From: Hymenobacter rubidus
GTDB taxonomy: Bacteria; Bacteroidota; Bacteroidia; Cytophagales; Hymenobacteraceae
Assembly (NCBI RefSeq): GCF_016734815.1
Contig: NZ_JAERQF010000004.1
Location: 62,001 to 126,000 of the forward strand
Reading direction: 5' to 3'
DNA length: 64,000 bases
Part shown: in pieces, positions 1 to 9,486 of the stretch
How positions within the stretch are numbered: the first letter of the stretch is position 1
Layout of the letters: each line of letters starts with the position of its first letter
The notes under the pieces: generated by a model
Seen by the model: only the letters and a program-made list of their open reading frames with translations
Told to the model about the DNA's origin: nothing
Database searches by the model: none
Program-made: the position numbers and the translations under genes

Positions 1-238
1 GGGCCCAGCGGGCTATTTGGCGCAGGGTATCGCCGCCGCCGCTGCCCAGGTCGGCCACGCGCAACGGCCGGCCGGCCGGAAACCTGGGTCGAAGTCGTTG
101 CAGCGCATCAAGCACCGGCGCGTAGCCGCCCAGCCAGGTGTTGATGGTTTCCAGCTCGTCCAGGTTCTGGCGCAGGGCATCGGAGGCCAGCGTCAGGTCG
201 TCCATCAGCTCCGGGCCGGAAGCTCTTTCATTTAACAT
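1..238 (-). CDS. SAM-dependent methyltransferase (N-terminal part, cut by window edge)
   Basis: Seventy-nine codons are visible, running off the left edge. The glycine-rich motif DLGSGGGDTLRQIA near the end of the visible part is a class I methyltransferase SAM-binding motif I. It is the last visible gene of a leftward trio with a type III polyketide synthase and a FAD oxidoreductase. The same three activities (synthase, methyltransferase, flavin hydroxylase) occur in bacterial alkylresorcinol/alkylpyrone loci such as srsABC of Streptomyces, so methylation of the polyketide is inferred. The ATG at 238 lies 3 bp after the synthase stop, inside a palindromic repeat. The first ~11 residues are therefore repeat-derived, and the internal Met at about 205 may be the ancestral start. 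Confidence 0.75.
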   Translation of the reverse strand, partial: MLNERASGPELMDDLTLASDALRQNLDELETINTWLGGYAPVLDALQRLRPRFPAGRPLRVADLGSGGGDTLRQIARWA

Positions 239-357
239 CTATCAATTAACATTTAACAGTTCGAGAGGTGGAGCAGCAGTTGCCAGCTCGTCCGGCTTTG
301 GGGAATCAACCGCTTGCGCCTGCTTGTTAAATGGTAAAGGATACTTGTTAAATGAAA
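226..357. repeat. Palindromic element overlapping the PKS 3' end and methyltransferase start
   Basis: Two 33-bp arms (226-258 and 325-357) are inverted copies with about six mismatches; each contains TGTTAAATG twice. The element encodes the last ~34 residues of the type III PKS, including FNKYPLPFNKQ, then its stop codon and the start codon of the methyltransferase. It is AT-rich against its neighbours and looks like an insertion that rebuilt the gene junction. Confidence 0.75.
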
Positions 358-1459
358 CCTCCAGCAGCATGGCTTCCATGGTCAGGCCCGGCCCGAAGGC
401 GAAGCTGAGCACCGGGGCGCCGTGGTCGGCGGGGGCGGCGGCGGCCAGCACGTCGCGCAGCACAAACAGCACCGTGGCCGACGACATGTTGCCGTAGTCG
501 CGCAGCACGCGGTAGGCGTGGCGGTTGTCCTGGCGGCTTAGGCCCAGCTCGGTTTCGATGGTTTCCAGAATCTTGCGGCCGCCGGGGTGAATGGCGAAGT
601 GGCGAATGTCGCCCAGCTGCACCGGCAGGCTGGCCAGCAGCCCATCGGTCAGCTTGCGAATGCCACGCTGAATGAGCTTGGGCACGTAGCTGCTCAGCGT
701 CATCTCAAACCCAAAGTCGTTGATGTGCCAGGCCATGTCGTCGTGCCCATCGGGCTCCAGGCCGCAATGGAAGGCTTGCAGGGCCAGGCTGGGCGCCTCG
801 TTGGGCAGCGACTGGCCTAGCACCAGGCAGGCCGCCGCGCCATCGCCAAACAGGGCATTGCTTACGAGGTGGTCTTCTTCCGGGCTCTTCTGGAAGTGCA
901 ACGTACACAGCTCCACGCTCACGATGAGCACACGGGCTTCGGCATCGGCCCGGCAAAAGGCATCGGCGAGCTTCACGGCATTCACGGCCGCGTAGCAGCC
1001 CATGAAGTTCACGCAGGTGCGGCGCACATCGGGCCGCAGCCCCAGCACCTGCACCAACTCAATGTCGAGCCCCGGCGCGTACATGCCCGTGCAGCTCACC
1101 GTCACCAGGTGGGTGATGCTGGAAGCGGCCACGTCGGGCACTTGGCGTAGGCAGTCGCGCACGGCCTCGGTGGCCAGGGGCAGAGCCTCGCGCCGGTACA
1201 CGGCCATGCGCTGGCCCACGCTGGGGAAAGGCTCCAGGTCCGGCGTGTTCGGGAAAAAGGTGTAGTCGCCGTTGGCCCGCCCGTAGTCCGGCAGCACCGA
1301 GTAGCGGTGCTCGATGCCTGACACCCGGTACAGCGCCCGCAGCTTGCGCGTGTCGTCCTCGCCAAACCCCAGCGCCCGCGCCATAAATTCGGCAATCTGC
1401 GGCTGGGCAATGCGGTGGACGGGGTTGGCAGTGCCGATGGCACCTAAATAACTCGGCAT
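242..1459 (-). CDS. Type III polyketide synthase (chalcone/stilbene synthase family)
   Basis: 405 aa. The thiolase-fold catalytic triad is present: Cys155 in VNFMGCYAAVNAVKLA, His291 in FAIHPGGRKIL and Asn324 in YGNMSSATV. A C-terminal GPGL motif (FAFGPGLTMEAM) is also seen. Such enzymes extend an acyl-CoA starter with malonyl-CoA to make alkylresorcinols or alkylpyrones; the actual starter and product cannot be read from sequence. The normal fold ends near MEAMLLEVSF. The remaining ~34 residues are encoded by a palindromic repeat and are probably an unstructured tail. Neighbours are a FAD oxidoreductase upstream and a methyltransferase 3 bp downstream, consistent with one tailoring cluster for a phenolic lipid. 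Confidence 0.92.
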   Translation of the reverse strand: MPSYLGAIGTANPVHRIAQPQIAEFMARALGFGEDDTRKLRALYRVSGIEHRYSVLPDYGRANGDYTFFPNTPDLEPFPSVGQRMAVYRREALPLATEAVRDCLRQVPDVAASSITHLVTVSCTGMYAPGLDIELVQVLGLRPDVRRTCVNFMGCYAAVNAVKLADAFCRADAEARVLIVSVELCTLHFQKSPEEDHLVSNALFGDGAAACLVLGQSLPNEAPSLALQAFHCGLEPDGHDDMAWHINDFGFEMTLSSYVPKLIQRGIRKLTDGLLASLPVQLGDIRHFAIHPGGRKILETIETELGLSRQDNRHAYRVLRDYGNMSSATVLFVLRDVLAAAAPADHGAPVLSFAFGPGLTMEAMLLEVSFNKYPLPFNKQAQAVDSPKPDELATAAPPLELLNVN

Positions 1460-1637
1460 TCCGGGAGGGGCTTACGGATAAGGAAAAGGGCAAATGCAAC
1501 TCAGAAACGCGGCCAACGGAGTGAGCTTCCATCGGCCAGTGCTCTATTTACGGGATATCAAACAGTTTTGCGCGGCGCTTTGCTAAAAAAACGGCAATAA
1601 TATTCTGGCATTCCCCAAGCAGCCGTTTGCGTTACCA

Positions 1638-1715
1638 GGCGGAGTACCCCGAAATTTCATTTCGGCCCATCTGGTCCGTCGCACGACCCGAAATAATATT
1701 TCGGGGTACTCCGCC
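1638..1715. repeat. Inverted repeat between PKS and oxidoreductase genes
   Basis: 28-bp arms (1638-1665 and 1688-1715), GGCGGAGTACCCCGAAAT against ATTTCGGGGTACTCCGCC, with a couple of mismatches and a 22-bp loop. Each arm also has an internal small hairpin (CCGAAAT/ATTTCGG). No T-run follows, so it looks REP-like rather than a terminator. It sits in the 281-bp gap inside the putative polyketide operon; the rest of that gap shows nothing recognisable. Confidence 0.8.
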
Positions 1716-1740
1716 CGCCTCAAAAACGCCCTCAAGCCCA

Positions 1741-2859
1741 TCAAAAAGGCTGGCCGTGGGTGCGCCGCATCAGCATCCGCACGGCGCCCGGCCAGTGGCT
1801 CAGGCCACCCACCACCAGCTCGCTCAGCACCGGCCCGCCAAACAGCCGCTGCACCGCCCGGCCCACCCGCAGCCGCGCCGAAAAATGCGCGTGCCAGGCC
1901 CGGCTGTACGCTTGTTCCAATTCGGCCCGCGAGGTGGCACCCTGCAAAAAATCGTGGACGGCCGCCGCTGCCAGCGCCGCCCCGTGCAGCGCCATGGCCA
2001 TGCCGTTGCCGCACAGCGGCGTGATGAGGCCGGCCGCGTCGCCCACCATCAGCACGTGCTGCTCCACCGGCTGCTTGGGGGCAAAGGAAATTTCGTTGAT
2101 GACCTCCGGCTGCGGATAGAGCACCTCCGCCGAGTGCAAAATCTCGCGCAAATGTGGGTTGCGGGCCAATACAGCCTCTTCCAGGGCCGGAATGGTGCCG
2201 TGCTGCTTCAGGTTCTGGCGGGTGGTGAGGTAGCAGAAGCACAGCTTGTCTTCCTCAATGGCCGAAATGCCGGCGTAGCCATCGGCGAAGTTGTGCAGGG
2301 CAATGACGTTGCGCGGAAACCCGGCCAGGCGCAGGTGGTACTTCACGCCCAGGTAAGGCGAGCGTTGGCTGAAAAAGGGCCGTTGCAGCTGCCGGTCGAG
2401 GTTGGCGCGCTTGCCGTAGGTGCCCAGCACCACGCGGGCCGTGAGCTGGCGGCCATCGGCCAGCGTCACGCGGTGCTGGTCGGCGCCGGCCTCAAATGCC
2501 ACGTCCGTCACCGTCGCCTTCAAATGAAACGTGACGCCTCGCGCCACGGCCCGTTGGTAGAGAAAGTCATCGAGCACGTACCGGCTCACCCCAAAGCCGC
2601 CCAGGTCGAGCGCAGAAGTAAGCGTGCGCCCGCCGGGCGACGATACCAGAAATTGGGAAAGACTCGCCGGTCCCAGCTCGGCCGGGTCGGCCCCGAGGCG
2701 GCGCAGGTAGGGCAGCACCTCGTTGCTCACGTATTCGCCGCACACCTTATGAAACGGGTACTGCTTGCGCTCCACCACTGCCACGCTATGGCCGCGCCCG
2801 GCCAGGTCCAAAGCCGCCGCCAGGCCGGCGAGGCCGCCGCCAATCACCAGAATATCCAC
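1741..2859 (-). CDS. FAD-dependent oxidoreductase, geranylgeranyl reductase/hydroxylase-like
   Basis: 372 aa. The N-terminus carries a Rossmann dinucleotide-binding motif (ILVIGGGLAGLAAALDLA) followed by ERKQYPFHKVCGEYVS, typical of the geranylgeranyl reductase-like flavoprotein group. The second FAD motif, VLMVGDAAGLITPLCGNGMAMAL, lies in the C-terminal half. No signal peptide or membrane segment is evident. Lying upstream of the type III PKS on the same strand, it probably hydroxylates, oxidises or reduces the polyketide lipid, by analogy with SrsC-like enzymes. An isoprenoid reductase role cannot be excluded. The ATG at 2859 directly precedes the Rossmann strand, so this start is secure. 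Confidence 0.85.
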   Translation of the reverse strand: MDILVIGGGLAGLAAALDLAGRGHSVAVVERKQYPFHKVCGEYVSNEVLPYLRRLGADPAELGPASLSQFLVSSPGGRTLTSALDLGGFGVSRYVLDDFLYQRAVARGVTFHLKATVTDVAFEAGADQHRVTLADGRQLTARVVLGTYGKRANLDRQLQRPFFSQRSPYLGVKYHLRLAGFPRNVIALHNFADGYAGISAIEEDKLCFCYLTTRQNLKQHGTIPALEEAVLARNPHLREILHSAEVLYPQPEVINEISFAPKQPVEQHVLMVGDAAGLITPLCGNGMAMALHGAALAAAAVHDFLQGATSRAELEQAYSRAWHAHFSARLRVGRAVQRLFGGPVLSELVVGGLSHWPGAVRMLMRRTHGQPF

Positions 2860-2954
2860 TTAGTTGGTCGGCAAAATGAGAACCATGGAAGCGAAAATAC
2901 CGTAATTCATCGAGGTTTCTGTATATTCCCGTAGGCCTAGTGCCTGCGTTGCTG

Positions 2955-2962
2955 TACCTTTG
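2955..2962 (+). promoter_or_regulatory. Bacteroidota -7 box (TACCTTTG)
   Basis: Perfect match to the Bacteroidota sigma-A -7 consensus TAnnTTTG, about 70 bp before the ATG of the small T9SS-tail protein. No convincing -33 TTTG is seen at the usual distance, so this is a candidate only. Confidence 0.4.
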
Positions 2963-3032
2963 TCAACTAAATCCATTATTTCCCGTTAGGTTCTTAGGCG
3001 CCGCTCTTCTTTCCCCACCCGCAAACTATACT

Positions 3033-3416
3033 ATGATGCAACGCTACTTTTTACCATTTCTATTCGCTGTCTGTCTGAGCTTGGGCGTTGGCCCTCTGCT
3101 ACATACTCCCCAAGCCGCTGCCGCCGCAACCAGCAAGCCCGGCCAACAGATTAAGCCCGGCGACGACAAAACCCTGCTGGTGTACCCCAACCCCAGTACC
3201 GGAATTGTCCATCTCACCATCAACAACCTGCAAGGCAAGAAGGTGGAGTTGAGCGTGCTCAACGTCATCGGCTCGGTGATGTACCACGAAACGCTGACTG
3301 AGCTGAATGACCGGTATACCAAAATGCTTGACCTCAGCAAGTTTGCCAACGGCCTGTACTACGTGCGGCTGGAGTCGGACAACACCAGCCAGATGTGCAA
3401 GCTGGTCATCCGCTAA
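3033..3416 (+). CDS. Small secreted protein with T9SS type A sorting domain
   Basis: 127 aa from the ATG at 3033. A longer frame starts at 2940, but the later start gives a clean signal peptide (MMQRYFLPFLFAVCLSLGVG, cleavage near AAAA). After a short linker almost the whole mature protein is a Por secretion tail: LLVYPNPSTGIVHLTI, then LSVLNVIGSVMY, then FANGLYYVRLE and KLVIR. This domain directs cargo to the type IX secretion system and surface attachment. There is essentially no separate cargo domain, which is unusual; it may be a stand-alone sorting-domain protein or a decayed larger gene. A bidirectional terminator follows. Confidence 0.8.
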   Translation: MMQRYFLPFLFAVCLSLGVGPLLHTPQAAAAATSKPGQQIKPGDDKTLLVYPNPSTGIVHLTINNLQGKKVELSVLNVIGSVMYHETLTELNDRYTKMLDLSKFANGLYYVRLESDNTSQMCKLVIR

Positions 3417-3443
3417 ATAGAAATTTTCCTGTCAACACGTCAC

Positions 3444-3473
3444 AAAAAAAGCAGCTTTCGGGCTGCTTTTTTT
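3444..3473. terminator. Bidirectional intrinsic terminator
   Basis: A7-GCAGC-TTTCGG-GCTGC-T7: a 5-bp GC stem with A and T tracts on both sides. It serves the rightward T9SS gene and the leftward four-gene signalling operon, which converge here. Confidence 0.85.
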
Positions 3474-3492
3474 GTGCTGAACCAGCGAGGAG

Positions 3493-3654
3493 CTATTGCA
3501 CGCGCACCGGCTCAGGCGCGAGCATCTCCTCTACATTCGAAACGGTTTTGAGGGCGAGAAAAGCGGTGACCAGCAAGAGGCCAAGCATGAAAATAAACAT
3601 GGGGCTGAAGGAAATACGGGTGGATAAAAAGCGGCTTCTTTCCGGAAGCTGCAT
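3493..3654 (-). CDS. Short single-pass membrane protein (53 aa), unknown function
   Basis: Reading from the CAT at 3652-3654 gives a 53-residue protein. It has a basic N-terminus (MQLPERSRFLSTR), one hydrophobic helix at about residues 17-36 (PMFIFMLGLLLVTAFLALKT) and a short acidic/proline C-terminus ending EPVRVQ. The stop at 3493 lies just before the bidirectional terminator. It starts 44 bp after the flavin monooxygenase stop on the same strand and is probably the last gene of the response regulator/kinase/monooxygenase operon. The family is not recognised. Support is position, start, hydrophobic profile and terminator; a chance frame remains possible. Confidence 0.6.
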   Translation of the reverse strand: MQLPERSRFLSTRISFSPMFIFMLGLLLVTAFLALKTVSNVEEMLAPEPVRVQ

Positions 3655-3698
3655 CTGAAGTATTCAACCCAAAAACCGGGGGGCGGGTTTCAACAAGA

Positions 3699-4775
3699 TT
3701 AGGGCATTTGGCGCAGGGCCGCCACCACGCGCCGGGCATCGGCACCCGCCCCGTTCAGCAGGGCCGAGCGGCGACTGTCCAGCCAGTTTAGGCCCAGAAA
3801 GGCTACCCCGGCTGCCGCCGTAAGGCCCCGGTGGTGCTGCGGCTGGCCATCAGCCCCGATAATCGGCAGGTCAATCCAGTCATAATCCGGCCGGTAGCCG
3901 GTGGCCCATACCACGGCATCGAGCACTTTTGAAGTACCACTGAGGCCCTGAATACCGCCCGTGGGCAGCGCCGCCATGCCCCGGCCGATAAACGTGACGT
4001 TTCCAAACGCCCGCAGCCGGGCCAGGTCGTCGCTGACCACGCCATCGGGCCGGGCGCGCAGGCGTTGGCCCAGGGCCGTGTGGCCCGGAATGCGCAACAA
4101 GCCGCTCAGCACCATAATAGCCCACATGAGCTGGTTGTTGGGCAGCGCGGGCGTCTTTTCATCGTAAGCCACGAACACGGCCCGGCCCGTGGCCGCGATG
4201 TCGGCGGCAATTTGAATGGCGGAGTTGCCGCTGCCCACCACGGCTACGGGCCCATGGCCCGGCAGCTGGCCGGGGTGGCGGTAGTCGCGGCTGTGCAGCT
4301 GGGCCACGGCGCGGGGCAGCTGGGCGGCCCACTCGGGCAGCCTGGGCGCCGAGTAGGGCCCGGTGGCAACGATGACGTGGCGGGCCACATAAGTCCGGCC
4401 GGTCGCGGTTTCCAGCTGGTAGCCGCCCTCGGGCGCGGTGCTCAGGCGCGTTACGCGCTGGTTCAGCTCCAAAGGAAAGGCGAAGTGGGCCGCGTAGTCA
4501 CGCAGGTAGTCCAGGGCCTCGGTGCGAGTGGGGTAGCGCAGGGGCGAGCCCGGCCACGGCCGGCCCGGCAGCCCGCTGGCCCAGGCCGGCGAAAACAGCC
4601 GCAGCGAGTGGTACCGGCCGGCCCAGGCTGTGCCCGCCGTCGGGGCCGCGTCCAGCAGCCGGAAGTCGACGCCACTTTTCTGCAAATAATAGGCGGCCGC
4701 CAGTCCGGCCTGCCCCGCCCCCACCACGACCGTATGCGTGCGAATAACCGGGGCAGAAAAAGCGAGTTCGAGCAT
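3699..4775 (-). CDS. Flavin-containing monooxygenase-like NAD(P)/FAD oxidoreductase (CzcO type)
   Basis: 358 aa. It has an N-terminal FAD-binding GxGxxG motif (VVVGAGQAGLAAAYYL, about residues 17-32) and a second NADPH-type motif VAVVGSGNSAIQIA near 179-192. The late ATGY motif (VVWATGYRPDYDWI) is typical of flavin monooxygenases and the CzcO/TrkA-like flavoproteins. A cytosolic redox enzyme is predicted; the substrate is unknown. It starts 12 bp downstream of the hybrid histidine kinase stop, so the two are almost certainly co-transcribed. That is an unusual partner for a kinase and suggests the enzyme is an output or part of the signal-sensing circuit. Confidence 0.85.
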   Translation of the reverse strand: MLELAFSAPVIRTHTVVVGAGQAGLAAAYYLQKSGVDFRLLDAAPTAGTAWAGRYHSLRLFSPAWASGLPGRPWPGSPLRYPTRTEALDYLRDYAAHFAFPLELNQRVTRLSTAPEGGYQLETATGRTYVARHVIVATGPYSAPRLPEWAAQLPRAVAQLHSRDYRHPGQLPGHGPVAVVGSGNSAIQIAADIAATGRAVFVAYDEKTPALPNNQLMWAIMVLSGLLRIPGHTALGQRLRARPDGVVSDDLARLRAFGNVTFIGRGMAALPTGGIQGLSGTSKVLDAVVWATGYRPDYDWIDLPIIGADGQPQHHRGLTAAAGVAFLGLNWLDSRRSALLNGAGADARRVVAALRQMP

Positions 4776-4787
4776 TAAATAAGCCGG

Positions 4788-7688
<2,901 letters not shown>

Positions 7689-7761
7689 GGCAGGGAGCTA
7701 AAGCGATAAAAGCAGCGGATGAGAAAGGCCGGCACGGCCGGTGGCAGCAACGCCGAGCAAT

Positions 7762-9120
7762 TTAACCAATTCGCAGCTCCTGCTGCTGAATCATGCGGTA
7801 GATGGTCGATTTGCCGATGCGCAGCCGGGCCGCTACGGCCAGCACATCACCGGCCATCTCGTCGAGGCAGCTTTGGACGATGGCCGTGGTTTGCTCCCGC
7901 AACGACAGCTGACTGCCCGGCCCTACCGTGACGCGGCCGGGGCGCAGGGGCAGGTCTTCGGCCTGCACCAGTTCGCCATCGGCCAGCACGGTGGCCAGCT
8001 CAACCACCGCTTTCAGCTCGCGCACGTTGCCGGGGAAGGAGTGCGCTTTCAGCCGGTGGCGGGCCTCGTCGGTGAGCTGGCGCAGCGGCAGGTTGTTGAG
8101 GTGGCAGAAATCGCGCACAAACACATCGGCCAGCAGCAGCACGTCGTTGCCGCGCAGGCGCAGCGGGGGCAGGGCAATGGGCAGCCCCAGCAAGCGGTAG
8201 TACAAATCTTCGCGGAAGCGACCGGCCTGCACTTCGGCCAGCAGGTCGCGGTGGGTGGCCACTATCAGGCGCACATCGAACGGAACGGCCTGGCTGCCGC
8301 CCACGCGGGTCACTTCCCGCTCCTGCAGCACGCGCAGCAGCTTGGCCTGCAGGCTCAGGTCGAGGTCGGCAATTTCGTCCAGAAACAGGGTGCCGCCGTT
8401 GGCTTCTTCCAGCCGGCCCACGCGCCGCGCCACCGCCCCGGTGAAGGAGCCTTTTTCGTGCCCAAACAGCTCGCTTTCCACCAGTTCGCGCGGAATGGCG
8501 GCCATGTTGACGGCCACAAACGGCTGCGCAGCCCGCCCCGACTGAAAGTGAATGGCTTTGGCCACCAGCTCCTTGCCGGTGCCGGTTTCGCCGCTCACGC
8601 TCACCGTGATGGTGGTGCGGGCCGCCTTGGCAATGAGCGTTTGCACCGCCTGCATGGACGCATGCTCGCCGAGCAGGGCCTGGCCAGCACCGTAGCGCAT
8701 GCCAATTTGCTGGCGCAGCTGGGTGTTTTCGCGGCGCAGGCGGGCCTGTTGCTCCACCTTGCCCACAATGTTCCAGAGGCGGTCGAGGGTGTTTTCGTCC
8801 TTAACGAGGTAGTCGTAGGCCCCCTGGCGCAGCATGCTGACGGCCGTGCCCACATCCTCCTGGCCCGAAATCACGAGGACTTCGGTGCCGGGCAGGCGCT
8901 CTTTTATCTGGCGCAGCACGAGTTCGCCCTTGGCGTCGGGCAGGGAATAGTCGAGGGTGATGAAGTCGGGCTGTTCGCCGAGCTGGTCGAGGCAGGCGCG
9001 GGCGGTGGTGAACCGCAACACGCTGTGGCTGGGATTCTGGCCCAGGCGGTGCGTCAGCAGCTCGCCGTACCACTCGTTGTCCTCAACCACAAAAATTTTG
9101 AAGGGTAGCGTTGGCATCAT
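7762..9120 (-). CDS. Sigma-54-dependent response regulator (NtrC family)
   Basis: 452 aa from the tandem ATGATG at 9120/9117; a longer frame reaches 9147. The receiver domain has Asp57 (FITLDYSLPDAKGE) and Lys107. The AAA+ domain has Walker A GETGTGKE (177-184), the sigma-54 contact loop as GSFTGA (224-229, the Ser variant of GAFTGA) and Walker B GGTLFLDEI. The Fis-type helix-turn-helix (AARLRIGKSTIYRMIQQ) is at the C-terminus. It activates RpoN promoters by DNA looping. A strong -24/-12 element lies ~295 bp away before the divergent T9SS gene and is the likely target. The hybrid kinase downstream is its likely partner. Confidence 0.95.
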   Translation of the reverse strand: MMPTLPFKIFVVEDNEWYGELLTHRLGQNPSHSVLRFTTARACLDQLGEQPDFITLDYSLPDAKGELVLRQIKERLPGTEVLVISGQEDVGTAVSMLRQGAYDYLVKDENTLDRLWNIVGKVEQQARLRRENTQLRQQIGMRYGAGQALLGEHASMQAVQTLIAKAARTTITVSVSGETGTGKELVAKAIHFQSGRAAQPFVAVNMAAIPRELVESELFGHEKGSFTGAVARRVGRLEEANGGTLFLDEIADLDLSLQAKLLRVLQEREVTRVGGSQAVPFDVRLIVATHRDLLAEVQAGRFREDLYYRLLGLPIALPPLRLRGNDVLLLADVFVRDFCHLNNLPLRQLTDEARHRLKAHSFPGNVRELKAVVELATVLADGELVQAEDLPLRPGRVTVGPGSQLSLREQTTAIVQSCLDEMAGDVLAVAARLRIGKSTIYRMIQQQELRIG

Positions 9121-9173
9121 GGTAGAGCAGCTTAAAGCACCAGGCACCGCCCAGGCTTATTGGAAGTGAGAAA

Positions 9174-9187
9174 TAGCAAAGTTGCTA
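9174..9187. promoter_or_regulatory. Perfect 14-bp palindrome, candidate activator binding site
   Basis: TAGCAA-AG-TTGCTA lies in the leader of the response regulator operon and about 230 bp upstream of the -24 element of the divergent sigma-54 promoter, a normal enhancer distance. A Fis-type regulator dimer would bind such a dyad. Assignment to this regulator is inference. Confidence 0.4.
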
Positions 9188-9212
9188 GTGCTTCATTGGA
9201 AAAATTATATTA

Positions 9213-9245
9213 CAAAAATACGTCACAATAAGCTCATCCTTCAAA
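9213..9245 (-). promoter_or_regulatory. Sigma-A type promoter for the regulator/kinase operon
   Basis: On the minus strand TATTTTTG (9220-9213) matches TAnnTTTG exactly. A TTTG (9245-9242) lies 21 bp upstream, within the spacing seen in Bacteroidota promoters. Transcription would start near 9207, leaving a leader of ~87 nt before the regulator ATG. Confidence 0.55.
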
Positions 9246-9414
9246 AAATCATTGTCAAAATGGGTAAGATACGAAACCTGACGCTAGTCGGATTGCAGGG
9301 GTTTACAGCCCTGTTTCTCGTTTTAGGAACAAAATCCAATAATGGGAAGGATGGTTTGCAGGCGCTGAAATCTATGTGGCTGATAACTAGCTAATGTTGG
9401 AAAAAGAACGGACA

Positions 9415-9430
9415 TGGCCGTGGAATTGCA
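9415..9430 (+). promoter_or_regulatory. Sigma-54 (-24/-12) promoter upstream of the T9SS repeat protein
   Basis: TGGCCGTGGAATTGCA matches TGGCnn-N5-TTGCA, with the invariant GG and GC dinucleotides exactly 10 bp apart. Predicted transcription start near 9440, about 46 nt before the first ATG at 9487. It lies beside the gene for an NtrC-type activator reading the other way. The remainder of the 9121-9486 gap holds the palindrome and sigma-A promoter listed separately and no gene. Confidence 0.75.
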
Positions 9431-9486
9431 TGGTTTGAGTAGCAGTGTGCCAATAATTCAAATTTTTTTCTCATTCCTATCTATTT

